A stretch of DNA of 37,558 bases, from positions 1 through 37,558 of IMG/VR virus record IMGVR_UViG_3300009161_000011; one strand, given 5' to 3'. Of the stretch, positions 6,295-12,158 are shown piece by piece. The DNA comes from a virus. Each line of letters opens with the position of its first letter. Position 1 is the stretch's first letter. Position numbers and translations under genes: made by a program. The notes under the pieces are model-generated. The model saw nothing but the letters and a program-made list of their open reading frames with translations, did no database searches and was not told the origin of the DNA.

Positions 6295-6988
6295 TGGTTG
6301 CGATCTCCTCTAGGTCTTTGACGATTTTCTTTTCTGTCTTTTCCTTGGCGAGCGCCCAAGCCTTTACGTCCTTGGCGACGGACTCGTGCTTGCTGACCTG
6401 CTCCGCGAACGAGGTAAACGTCGTGGCATTGTCGTCAATGATGTTGTGTGCTTTTAGAATCTGTTTGATCTTATCTCGTTGTTGGGGGGTCCACTTCGTT
6501 GCCTGCTCCATCACGAGGTCGGCTGCGGATGGGGGCTGGGCTGCGGACTCAAGGTCACTCTTGCTCCACAGGTTGAGGGCAATGCCGAATCGCATCGCTG
6601 CGTTGCGGATGCCATCACCGATGATCTCCTTGATAAGATCGCCGTCCTGCTTACGCTCGTTTACTTCGACGCTGCCATACCCGACGCGGCTGTGGTCGAA
6701 GATTGTGAGTTTGATCCACATGCCGATGGGTCGCCCGTTGCTGTCCCTGTCCATCAGTGGCTCGCCACTCATAGGGCTGACTGCGTAGGGAGTCCAAGAC
6801 CAGAGGGGGTCGTGGCGTAGCAGCATCTCTGTCACTGCTGCGTGTCCCACGAATGACAGCATCGTCCCACCTTTGGGCTTCTGTTCCACGAGGCTGGCTG
6901 GTGGTGTGCGTAGTTCGGTGTGCAGGTCCCGTAGGGCTGCGATGCGCAGTGCGTCGGGGAGGTCTTGGCTGTCGATGTACTCAATCAT
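6287..6988 (-). CDS. ssDNA-annealing protein, Rad52/Erf-like
   Basis: The protein has 233 residues. The central block (about 43-150) contains LSFVGHAAVTEMLLRHDP, then WSWTPYAV, MWIKLTIFDHSRVGYGSVE and IIGDGIRNAAMRFGIALNLWSK. This matches the Rad52/Erf-superfamily annealing domain seen in actinophages, including its AMRFG helix. The C-terminal third is charged and likely interacts with SSB or DNA. Such proteins anneal complementary ssDNA, promoting circularisation or recombination-dependent replication. The gene is coupled by overlap to the Cas4-like nuclease and followed by SSB and a RuvC-like resolvase. Assignment to Rad52 rather than Erf proper needs a profile search. Confidence 0.7.
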   Translation of the reverse strand: MIEYIDSQDLPDALRIAALRDLHTELRTPPASLVEQKPKGGTMLSFVGHAAVTEMLLRHDPLWSWTPYAVSPMSGEPLMDRDSNGRPIGMWIKLTIFDHSRVGYGSVEVNERKQDGDLIKEIIGDGIRNAAMRFGIALNLWSKSDLESAAQPPSAADLVMEQATKWTPQQRDKIKQILKAHNIIDDNATTFTSFAEQVSKHESVAKDVKAWALAKEKTEKKIVKDLEEIATNE

Positions 6989-7418
6989 TTCGTGCCTTCT
7001 TGTGTTGGTGGTTTTTGATTTCTTCTTTACGTTCCAAGTGCCTGACGATTGTGTCCCTGTTCCATGCGGGTCGATTGCCCGATGGGTTTTGTATCCAGAC
7101 GAGTGGTGGTGGTAGGTATCTGCGCCACCGTGTGTCTGTGGGGTCGATCACCATGCCCTTGTTCTTACCTAGTTCCTTGACCATTGTCAGACTGAGTAGA
7201 TCCCAGTAGTCCAGTGGAACGAACATGCCGTTGGGTAGTTCGTATCCGTGTGATGGCTTGTGGTCTACGATGCTGTGCCAAGCGTTCCCTTCCTTGTAGT
7301 AGGGCTTATCTTCTGGTGCGTAGAAACTTCCGTACGGTTCTCGTCCGCTGTACTTGTTGCGCGGCTTGACTCTATCTACTGACACGAGTGTGCCAAGTTT
7401 GTAGATACGTTCTTCCAT
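6981..7418 (-). CDS. Hypothetical protein (145 aa)
   Basis: ATG 7418 makes a TAATG overlap with the upstream gene and begins MEERIYKLGTLVSV. The longer open frame from 7496 is Arg/Thr-rich and unlikely. The protein is rich in Tyr, Trp and Pro with a basic end (ERKEEIKNHQHKKARND). It contains RNKYSGREPYGSFYAPEDKPYY and a VPLDYWDLLS segment. No family is recognised. It overlaps the annealing-protein gene by 8 nt, so it is probably co-translated with the recombination set. Confidence 0.7.
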   Translation of the reverse strand: MEERIYKLGTLVSVDRVKPRNKYSGREPYGSFYAPEDKPYYKEGNAWHSIVDHKPSHGYELPNGMFVPLDYWDLLSLTMVKELGKNKGMVIDPTDTRWRRYLPPPLVWIQNPSGNRPAWNRDTIVRHLERKEEIKNHQHKKARND

Positions 7419-7909
7419 TAGAGTGGTTGGAGTACGTCTACTGGTGTGTAGCGTGTGTGGTCTGGGTCGAACGAGGATGGCTCGCCGAGAATCCAAGCGT
7501 CGTTTGCGCTCATGTAGCCGTAGACGGTGACAGTCCGATAGTCGGGTGCCTCTGCGTATGCTGCGACCATGAGCCGGTCCATGTCTACGTCGCCTGAGCG
7601 GACAGCGAACGGCTTGCCTTCTTCGCGGACGCGGCGTACTTCGGTGTTGATGCCAACGTCTGCGATCTTCTTGTGCTTGTCGTGGTCGCGCGCGTCCCAG
7701 ACGTGACCACCCCAGTATCGGTTAGTCACCTTAGCCACGGCTAGTTCGCAGCAGCAGGTGGCGATGGTTGCTTTTAGTTCATCTTCTAGTCGTGCGTTGT
7801 CGGCGTAGTGGGAGGCTGGCTTGCTTCCTTGTCGGGCGATCATGCGGCGGATGCCGACGTGTGCCGCCCACTCGTATTCATAGCCGGATAGGTGTATGGT
7901 TGTAGCCAT
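7418..7909 (-). CDS. Possible PD-(D/E)XK-fold protein, function unknown
   Basis: The protein has 163 residues with a strong ribosome site, AGGAG 8 nt before ATG 7909. The N-terminal helix-rich half has YADNARLEDELKATIATCCCELAVAK. It is followed by HDKHKKIADVGINTEVRRVREEGK, then VYGYMSANDAWI. An upstream glutamate, a D-VG-x-x-x-E-V-R strand pair and a following beta strand resemble small phage proteins with a restriction-endonuclease-like fold. That similarity is by eye and tentative. The gene heads the coupled block that includes the annealing protein and nuclease. Confidence 0.65.
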   Translation of the reverse strand: MATTIHLSGYEYEWAAHVGIRRMIARQGSKPASHYADNARLEDELKATIATCCCELAVAKVTNRYWGGHVWDARDHDKHKKIADVGINTEVRRVREEGKPFAVRSGDVDMDRLMVAAYAEAPDYRTVTVYGYMSANDAWILGEPSSFDPDHTRYTPVDVLQPL

Positions 7910-7912
7910 TGT

Positions 7913-8308
7913 TTAGTTCTCCTGTTTTGGCCTGATGGTCATCTGCATACCGGGCGAGTGAATGTGCATCCCGACAGTACAGTTCTGGTTGGAGTGTGAG
8001 AATGTCATCGCCGAACCTCGCGCGTGTTGCGCGATGGCGTTGTAGTTCACCGGCTGTCGCTCGTGGTCGATCCAAGTGATCGCTTCCTCTGCTTCGGTCA
8101 CGCGGATGTCCAGCACGATGTTGCCCTGTTCGACCATAATGCCCCAGCGAAGTAGTGCCTGTTGGATCATGGTTTTAGTTACTGTTTGGATGGTGAGCAT
8201 TTCGTCGGCGCAGTATTCCATGCGGTCGATGATCTGCGTTTCGACGTACGATGGGTCTTCCATGTAGTCGTAGGCTTCTCGTTCTCGGATGTAGTGATTG
8301 GTATCCAT
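7913..8308 (-). CDS. Hypothetical protein (131 aa)
   Basis: ATG 8308 overlaps the upstream stop as TAATG and has AAGGA upstream. The product is acidic and helical at the N-terminus and richer in Met and His at the C-terminus, with the segment TVGMHIHSPGMQMTIRP. I see no catalytic motif. It is the second gene after the probable operon start near 8511 and is likely expressed with the recombination genes. Confidence 0.65.
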   Translation of the reverse strand: MDTNHYIREREAYDYMEDPSYVETQIIDRMEYCADEMLTIQTVTKTMIQQALLRWGIMVEQGNIVLDIRVTEAEEAITWIDHERQPVNYNAIAQHARGSAMTFSHSNQNCTVGMHIHSPGMQMTIRPKQEN

Positions 8309-8511
8309 TAGTATTCCTTTAGGGTGAAGTTGATGTCGCCGACGGTGAAGGGCGTTCCCCGCGTGGCGGAGATGCTGTCGATGTGTTTGCTAATCATGTT
8401 CTCTAGTGCTTCGATGTCTGCTGCCAACTGGTCAGTGTGCGCGACCTCTGCGTACACGTCGGTGGTGACGACGAAGTGTGCGGTGCTTGTTCGCGGGTGT
8501 GCGAATGCCAT
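8308..8511 (-). CDS. Hypothetical protein, first gene of the recombination operon
   Basis: This 67-residue protein starts at ATG 8511 with an excellent AGGAGG site 5 nt upstream. Its leader is short and begins just after a -10-like TATGAT. The sequence contains a helical stretch, TDQLAADIEALENMISKHID, and a C-terminal VGDINFTLKEY. No family is recognised. Its position right after a terminator-like hairpin and promoter-like box marks it as the first gene of the leftward block 2737-8511. Confidence 0.65.
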   Translation of the reverse strand: MAFAHPRTSTAHFVVTTDVYAEVAHTDQLAADIEALENMISKHIDSISATRGTPFTVGDINFTLKEY

Positions 8512-8535
8512 GCTGTCCTCCTGTGGTGTACCCCC

Positions 8536-8541
8536 ATCATA
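8536..8541 (-). promoter_or_regulatory. Candidate -10 box (TATGAT) for the recombination operon
   Basis: Reading leftward, TATGAT occurs about 25 nt before the start codon of the 8511 gene, ahead of its AGGAGG site, and just downstream of the hairpin at 8599-8630. No convincing -35 hexamer lies 16-18 nt upstream. The position fits a new transcription start after a terminator. Confidence 0.4.
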
Positions 8542-8598
8542 CTCGCCGATGAGGGTGGTGTGTTGTTAGAGATGTTCGGGTTTTGTAAAGATTGAGAA

Positions 8599-8630
8599 CC
8601 CCTCTCCGATACCTAAGCGTCGGAGAGGGG
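8599..8630 (-). terminator. Perfect 11-bp hairpin, probable leftward terminator
   Basis: CCCCTCTCCGA (8599-8609) pairs perfectly with TCGGAGAGGGG (8620-8630) around a 10-nt loop. Read leftward it is followed by TTCTCAATCTTT, a weak U-rich tail. It separates the Xis-like gene from the recombination operon, so it probably ends or attenuates transcription from 12-8.7 kb. Confidence 0.6.
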
Positions 8631-8688
8631 GAGGCGGAGGTGGGGAAGGGATCACCTGTTGCCTCAGAACGGACACCCGACCGTCCTT

Positions 8689-8871
8689 CTAGCGTTGATC
8701 GTACCATGCCTTCACGTCGTGTGGGTCTAGCATGGTGCGATTGCCGAAGGTTCGGATGGGTAGGGTGTTGATGCGGATAGCCTTCTCTATCTTGGCTTTG
8801 GTTACTTTCATGTTTCGTGCTGCTTCTTCGATTGTCCAGAGGGTCCCGATGTTTTTACTTGTACTTTCCAT
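8689..8871 (-). CDS. Xis/MerR-like winged-helix DNA-binding protein
   Basis: This 60-residue protein has the compact excisionase-type HTH: WTIEEAARNMKVTKAKIEKAIR forms the helix-turn-helix, followed by PIRTFGNRTML for the wing and the terminal helix HDVKAWYDQR. Such proteins bend DNA or repress promoters. The start at 8871 has AAGGA at good spacing and overlaps the upstream gene by 17 nt. No integrase is present, so a transcriptional regulator is more likely than a true excisionase. It lies just before the terminator and promoter separating two leftward blocks and may control that junction. Confidence 0.75.
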   Translation of the reverse strand: MESTSKNIGTLWTIEEAARNMKVTKAKIEKAIRINTLPIRTFGNRTMLDPHDVKAWYDQR

Positions 8872-9088
8872 CTATGTCCTTGCAGTAGGTGAACAGGTTG
8901 GCGCGTCCTTCGCTTGCCCGGTCTTCCCATTCGTATGACTTGTCTAGGTTGCCTTGCTCGCGGTAGTCTCGGGATCGTGCTGCTGCTCGCTTCCACGATA
9001 CGTCCATCTGCTTGTGGCGAACCCGCTCTGCCGCTGTCATTCGTGCGTACGTCTCCGGGTAGATTACTTCTACATCCCAGATGCTCAT
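8855..9088 (-). CDS. Hypothetical charged protein (77 aa)
   Basis: ATG 9088 overlaps the upstream stop as ATGA and has GGAGG 7 nt upstream, which decides it over the ATG at 9112. The product starts MSIWDVEVIYPETYARM and is rich in Arg, Glu and aromatic residues, with a helical DKSYEWEDRASEGRANLF segment. No recognised domain. It is coupled to both neighbours. Confidence 0.65.
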   Translation of the reverse strand: MSIWDVEVIYPETYARMTAAERVRHKQMDVSWKRAAARSRDYREQGNLDKSYEWEDRASEGRANLFTYCKDIDGKYK

Positions 9089-9387
9089 GCCCGTACCTCC
9101 AGCGTAGTCCACCCGTTTCCTGTTTCCGGGTCGTCGTCTCGGACTTCTGCGAGAAACTCTAGAGCCTCGCCCTCGCTGGCGAATACGCCGTACGATTGGA
9201 TGATGGCGTCGGCGCCGCGCTCGTCGGGGTCACACTTGACTATTGTCCATGTCCCTTCGCGCGGTTCTCTTGCTGCTTCTAGTGTCTCGTAAACGAAGTC
9301 GTAGTCCCTAATAGGGATCTCCACTCCGGCGTTCTGCAACTCCTGAAAGATACAGTGAATCGTGTTGATGTCGTCGGTGTTGCTCAT
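9085..9387 (-). CDS. Hypothetical acidic protein (100 aa)
   Basis: ATG 9387 overlaps the upstream stop as ATGA, with GGAG 6 nt upstream. The protein is acidic, with DYDFVYETLEAAREPREG and a segment, WTIVKCDPDERGADAI, that looks like alternating strands and helices. A small alpha/beta fold is likely. The family and function are not recognised. Confidence 0.65.
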   Translation of the reverse strand: MSNTDDINTIHCIFQELQNAGVEIPIRDYDFVYETLEAAREPREGTWTIVKCDPDERGADAIIQSYGVFASEGEALEFLAEVRDDDPETGNGWTTLEVRA

Positions 9388-9605
9388 GCTCTGCTCCGTT
9401 CTCGTCGTGCGGTTAGTCCTGTCTGTTCGTACTGAATCCCAACGAGCGCGTCTGCTAGTTCCTGCTCGTCTCCGTCCACGTCAGCCTCGTAGATGTGTCG
9501 CGCCTGCTCGGGTGTGAGTTTATCCACGTCTATGATGATGAACTCACACGCCTTGCATGTGCCGAACGATCCATCGGCAAGGCTGTACCAGTAGATAGTA
9601 GCCAT
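9384..9605 (-). CDS. Hypothetical small acidic protein (73 aa)
   Basis: ATG 9605 follows GAAGGG with a 7-nt spacer. The protein begins MATIYWYSLADGSFGTCKACEF, with a single CxxC, then an acidic helical stretch, and ends with Arg-rich TARRERSRA. It is the first gene after a strong hairpin (9626-9655), with the DUF932 gene immediately upstream. Function is unknown. Confidence 0.65.
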   Translation of the reverse strand: MATIYWYSLADGSFGTCKACEFIIIDVDKLTPEQARHIYEADVDGDEQELADALVGIQYEQTGLTARRERSRA

Positions 9606-9625
9606 TGTTATCCCTTCGTTCTGGT

Positions 9626-9655
9626 GGGGGACTGAGCGGTATTGCCCAGTCCCCC
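9626..9655 (-). promoter_or_regulatory. 9-bp intergenic hairpin in the leader of the 9605 gene
   Basis: GGGGGACTG (9626-9634) pairs perfectly with CAGTCCCCC (9647-9655) around a 12-nt loop. It fills the gap between the DUF932 stop and the ribosome site of the next gene. It has no U-tract leftward, so an RNA-processing or stability element is more likely than a standard terminator. Confidence 0.5.
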
Positions 9656-9662
9656 GTTCCGG

Positions 9663-10655
9663 TTAGGCGGTCAGTGCCACCTTGATGCTGCGATCCTTGA
9701 GCGTTGGTACGGTCGCTCCGCCTAGTACGTTCTGGTCTAGGAACTTCTCGTCGGTGCGATGATTCTTGCCCCAGTCAACGTACTCTGCGACTGCTTGGAC
9801 GAATCCCCATTTCGTGTACTTCACGTTGGCGATGTTGTCCACGTCCCATGCCATGTGGATAGCCTCGCGCGTGTTCTCTGCGATGGTCAATCCGCGTGTG
9901 CTTTCCTCGTCCTTCGGCGAGGGCAGTGGCACGAGCATGTCTAGCATCCGCTGAAACGATACGCGGTCGATCTTCTGTACGATCAGGCTGTCGCCCAGTG
10001 CTTGCAGTTCGTCGAAGTAGGCGTTGCTGAACCCGAGCATGTCACGCGCGTCGCGCGCTTTGTCGGTGATGTTCGGCGTGTGCCGTCCCTTCCACATGTT
10101 CTTCGTGCCTTCCATGCTCCACTGCAACGTGTTCTGGCAGACGACGCGGATCGGCGTTGTGTACACGCTGACTGCGGTGTTGCCGTCGTGTCCGTTGACA
10201 AGTGTGACGAACGGGTCGATCTTCTCGTCGGTGTCGCCGCCGATACAGATGTCGCGGTTGAGTCGGGCGAGCGCCCAAATCTTCCGCCCATTGTAAAGGC
10301 TGCCTGCCGTGTGGTAGTGCGCGTCGCCCTTGCCGATGATCTCGTCGAAAAAGTCAAAGGCTTCGGAGTTCTGCACTACATGGTACCTGCCGCCGACGAT
10401 TCCCAGCGCCTCGCCCGTGTCCATGCGGACGTTGGCAACCTTGCCGGGGATGATCGTGGTCAGGTCTGGCGTGTCCATGCCGGTCGGGATGTGCGCGTGG
10501 ACTTCGTGCTGCTCAACAGTCCAGTTGAGACGGGCCAAGTCCATCGCTTCCTTTGCGGTTACAACGTCCGCGTCGATCACGGTGCCGAGCCGGTGCCATG
10601 CCGGTTCTCGCCCCCCGTAGAAAGCGTGGTCGTTGTCTAGGATTCCTGCGCTCAT
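9663..10655 (-). CDS. DUF932 / phage-plasmid-like protein (TIGR03299 type)
   Basis: This 330-residue protein matches the DUF932 family by its opening, GREPAWHRLGTVID, followed by IVGGRYHVVQNSEAFDFFDEI, FVTLVNGHDGNTAV, YTTPIRVVCQNTL, and a C-terminal region about residues 270-320. The length is typical. The family occurs widely in phages and plasmids, usually among early genes. Its biochemical role is not settled; DNA-associated functions have been proposed. ATG 10655 is preceded by GGAAGG. Its leader is unusually structured, with a three-tier stem at 10693-10748 and a short hairpin at 10673-10688. Confidence 0.85.
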   Translation of the reverse strand: MSAGILDNDHAFYGGREPAWHRLGTVIDADVVTAKEAMDLARLNWTVEQHEVHAHIPTGMDTPDLTTIIPGKVANVRMDTGEALGIVGGRYHVVQNSEAFDFFDEIIGKGDAHYHTAGSLYNGRKIWALARLNRDICIGGDTDEKIDPFVTLVNGHDGNTAVSVYTTPIRVVCQNTLQWSMEGTKNMWKGRHTPNITDKARDARDMLGFSNAYFDELQALGDSLIVQKIDRVSFQRMLDMLVPLPSPKDEESTRGLTIAENTREAIHMAWDVDNIANVKYTKWGFVQAVAEYVDWGKNHRTDEKFLDQNVLGGATVPTLKDRSIKVALTA

Positions 10656-10672
10656 GATGTTCCTTCCATTCT

Positions 10673-10748
10673 GGTAGCGGGTGCTACCGTTTATCCTTAC
10701 TTACGATACCGCCTTTCGGTGCGGTGGTGTTGTCGTAGTTGTAAGGAT
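10673..10748 (-). promoter_or_regulatory. Structured leader E of the DUF932 gene
   Basis: Read leftward, this leader has a nested stem: ATCCTTAC/GTAAGGAT (10693-10700 with 10741-10748), TACGA/TCGTA (10702-10706 with 10733-10737) and ACCGC/GCGGT (10708-10712 with 10721-10725). A second hairpin follows, GGTAGC/GCTACC (10673-10688) with loop ACCC on the transcribed strand. That loop matches the second hairpin of leaders C and D. The ribosome site follows directly. Confidence 0.55.
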
Positions 10749-10750
10749 TC

Positions 10751-10770
10751 CGTTAGAGTTATTTCTAACG
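10751..10770 (-). promoter_or_regulatory. 7-bp hairpin after the 29-residue gene
   Basis: CGTTAGA (10751-10757) pairs perfectly with TCTAACG (10764-10770) around GTTATT. It lies just past the stop of the 29-residue membrane peptide gene and before leader E. It has no clear U-tract, so it could be a weak terminator or a 3-prime stabilising hairpin. Confidence 0.4.
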
Positions 10771-10775
10771 GGTGT

Positions 10776-10865
10776 CTAGATTCGCGCCCATAGGATGATG
10801 ATTACGGGGACGAAGGCTAGTCCGCTGCCGACGATGATGATCGTGGCGGTTACGGTTTCGCTCAT
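10776..10865 (-). CDS. 29-residue single-TM microprotein
   Basis: ATG 10865 has a full leader: two hairpins (leader D) and CTAAGGAAGGGAACACC before the start codon, nearly identical to those of three larger neighbours. The product has 29 residues: a short polar head (MSETVTAT) and one hydrophobic span from about residue 8 to 26, ending WARI. Without the conserved leader this frame would be dismissed as noise. With it, the phage clearly invests in its translation. Its membrane role is unknown. Confidence 0.65.
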   Translation of the reverse strand: MSETVTATIIIVGSGLAFVPVIIILWARI

Positions 10866-10930
10866 GGTGTTCCCTTCCTTAGACCGGCGGGTGCCGGATG
10901 GCTAGACAGAGGTTCGACCCTGCTGCCTAG
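10866..10930 (-). promoter_or_regulatory. Two-hairpin leader D
   Basis: Hairpin 1 (10902-10930) has an 11-bp stem with one G-U pair, one bulged C and a GTCGAA loop on the transcribed strand. Hairpin 2 (10884-10897) is CCGGC/GCCGG with loop ACCC. The ribosome block CTAAGGAAGGGAACACC precedes ATG 10865. Order, spacing and loops match leaders B and C. Confidence 0.75.
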
Positions 10931-10957
10931 CGGTGTTGGTCTGTTGTGCGTTCGTGC

Positions 10958-11407
10958 CTATGCCTCCCAGACGTTCACGACGTCGTAGTCGTAGGCGTCC
11001 CAAGAGTCATCGGACGAACCGCTGACCGTGATGTTGACCTCGTTGGAAAGTACGTCGCCGATCATGTCTACCGCATCGGATTCGCTTTCTGCCGTGACCA
11101 CCATCGTGATGCTGACGGGGATGTTTACCGTCACTTCGTAGTCGGATGCAAGGCTGACGATGCTGTGATCGCGGACGAACTGGGCGAGCCGCTGATCGTC
11201 GTTGCACATCTCGCGGATGTCATCCTCTTGCCCGTCGGACAAGGTGCCGATTAGCCGAATGGCTACGCCTAGATCGCTGTCTAGTTCTGCCACTAGCCTT
11301 TCCTGCGTTGCCGCGTGGACGGTGACTGCCTTTACCTGCGCGCGTAGCGCGTCGATGTCGGCGGTGTCCGCGTCAAAGATTGCGGCGGGGTGAGTAACTG
11401 CGTTCAT
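10958..11407 (-). CDS. Hypothetical acidic protein (149 aa)
   Basis: ATG 11407 follows leader C. The N-terminal half is helical (ALRAQVKAVTVHAATQERLVAEL). The C-terminal half alternates beta-type segments (YEVTVNIPVSITMVVTAES) with helices, ending in a very acidic DDSWDAYDYDVVNVWEA tail. The beta-rich part resembles small ferredoxin-like folds, but no family is recognised. It has its own leader, so it may be regulated or processed separately from neighbours. It is probably an early gene. Confidence 0.7.
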   Translation of the reverse strand: MNAVTHPAAIFDADTADIDALRAQVKAVTVHAATQERLVAELDSDLGVAIRLIGTLSDGQEDDIREMCNDDQRLAQFVRDHSIVSLASDYEVTVNIPVSITMVVTAESESDAVDMIGDVLSNEVNITVSGSSDDSWDAYDYDVVNVWEA

Positions 11408-11470
11408 GGTGTTTCCTTCCTTAGTACCGGCGGGTGCCGGATGACCGGGCAGGGATTCGACTCCCTGCCC
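11408..11470 (-). promoter_or_regulatory. Two-hairpin leader C
   Basis: Hairpin 1 (11447-11470 core) pairs GGGCAGGGA with TCCCTGCCC around the loop GTCGAA on the transcribed strand, extended by two more pairs including a U-G. Hairpin 2 (11427-11440) is CCGGC/GCCGG with loop ACCC. CTAAGGAAGGAAACACC then precedes ATG 11407. Compared with B and D, stem bases differ on both sides while pairing is kept. Confidence 0.75.
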
Positions 11471-11477
11471 AGTGGCG

Positions 11478-11672
11478 TTAGACCAGCGGTTCCCAAATAC
11501 TGCGGACGGATTCCGCCTCGAATAGTGCGACTTCGACGGCTTCCCATGCGGGTTGTATTTCGTATGCCAGTGTGTAGACCCCGGCGTCTTCGTACGTTCC
11601 CGCCATGTCGCGCAACGTGTCGCGCATTACCAGTAGCCGCGCGATGTTAGCGGCGTGGGCTGTCTTATTCAT
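11478..11672 (-). CDS. Hypothetical helical protein (64 aa)
   Basis: ATG 11672 follows leader B. The 64-residue product is predicted all-helical, starting MNKTAHAANIARLLVMRDTL, with a mid-section GTYEDAGVYTLAYEIQPAW and an acidic C-terminal helix. There are no Cys residues or catalytic motifs. It is one of the small genes that each have an individual two-hairpin leader. Function is unknown. Confidence 0.65.
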   Translation of the reverse strand: MNKTAHAANIARLLVMRDTLRDMAGTYEDAGVYTLAYEIQPAWEAVEVALFEAESVRSIWEPLV

Positions 11673-11737
11673 GGTGTTCCCTTCCTTAGTGCCGCCGATT
11701 GGCGGATGGCTGGGCGAAGGTTCGACCCTCCGCCCAG
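11673..11737 (-). promoter_or_regulatory. Two-hairpin leader B
   Basis: Hairpin 1 (11710-11737) is an 11-bp stem with one G-U pair and loop GTCGAA on the transcribed strand. Hairpin 2 (11692-11705) is CCGCC/GGCGG with a 4-nt loop. A 4-nt CCAT linker separates them. CTAAGGAAGGGAACACC lies directly before ATG 11672. Confidence 0.75.
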
Positions 11738-11742
11738 CGGCG

Positions 11743-12060
11743 TTAGTTCTGAAGTTCGGCGATGGCGCGGCGCACCTGCCCTTGATGGCATGAGGTTGTC
11801 ACGCTGAACCGCTGTTCCACAACGTGCCAACCGCTAGGCGTATGCCATGCGATAGGGGTGTTGTAGGAATAGACCGTGTAGTCGATGACTTCCCCGCAGT
11901 CGCGCTGTTGGGCATAGTCTGGGCCTTCAGGGTCGATCATGCCGAACCCGCAAGGGGTCGACGCGTGGCCGCTTAGGCTGCCCGTTGCGTTCGTGAACCG
12001 TAGGCCGTGGCTGATGATTGGCGCTAGGTTCGTGCGGCGCGTTGTCTTTACGGTTTTCAT
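11743..12060 (-). CDS. Hypothetical protein, first gene of the leftward early block (105 aa)
   Basis: ATG 12060 follows the conserved CTAAGGAAGGAAACACC block and leader A, and begins MKTVKTTRRTNLAPI. The frame stays open upstream to 12360, but that part covers the structured leader and looks non-coding. The 105-residue product has a basic N-terminus, a segment CGFGMIDPEGPDYAQQRDCG, then YSYNTPIAWHTPSGWHVVEQRF and a C-terminal helix. No family is recognised. As the first gene after the divergent region it is a candidate immediate-early protein. Confidence 0.7.
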   Translation of the reverse strand: MKTVKTTRRTNLAPIISHGLRFTNATGSLSGHASTPCGFGMIDPEGPDYAQQRDCGEVIDYTVYSYNTPIAWHTPSGWHVVEQRFSVTTSCHQGQVRRAIAELQN

Positions 12061-12157
12061 GGTGTTTCCTTCCTTAGTGCCGCCGGATGGCGGACGATTC
12101 GCCCGGGAGTCGAACCCGGTTCGCGCAATGCCACTACCGGAATCGTGGCGCGAATCG
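12061..12157 (-). promoter_or_regulatory. Leader A: tRNA-like structure plus hairpin and ribosome site
   Basis: On the transcribed strand CGATTCG and CGAATCG (12151-12157 with 12095-12101) form a 7-bp closing stem. Inside are a CCAC/GTGG hairpin (12131-12148) and a 5-bp T-arm-like hairpin with loop TTCGACT (12103-12119). There is no room for an anticodon arm and no CCA end. A rival stem, TTCGCG/CGCGAA (12120-12125 with 12149-12154), uses part of the closing stem, so two folds exclude each other. The second hairpin (12080-12093) and ribosome block match leaders B-D. Confidence 0.6.
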
Positions 12158-12158
12158 G

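Noticed and set aside
8689-8871. Evidence for lysogeny from the Xis-like protein
   Set aside because: No integrase, repressor or att-like repeat is visible in an apparently complete genome, and small winged-helix proteins often regulate transcription instead.
10002-10640. 212-residue + strand frame opposite DUF932
   Set aside because: It is antisense to a recognised family protein on the other strand and lacks a ribosome site or matching operon.
12095-12157. Possible tRNA gene on the - strand
   Set aside because: It has a 7-bp acceptor-like stem and a good T-arm, but only 11 nt lie between the D-like and T arms, so there is no anticodon arm, and the 3-prime end is not CCA. It is reported as a tRNA-like leader instead.
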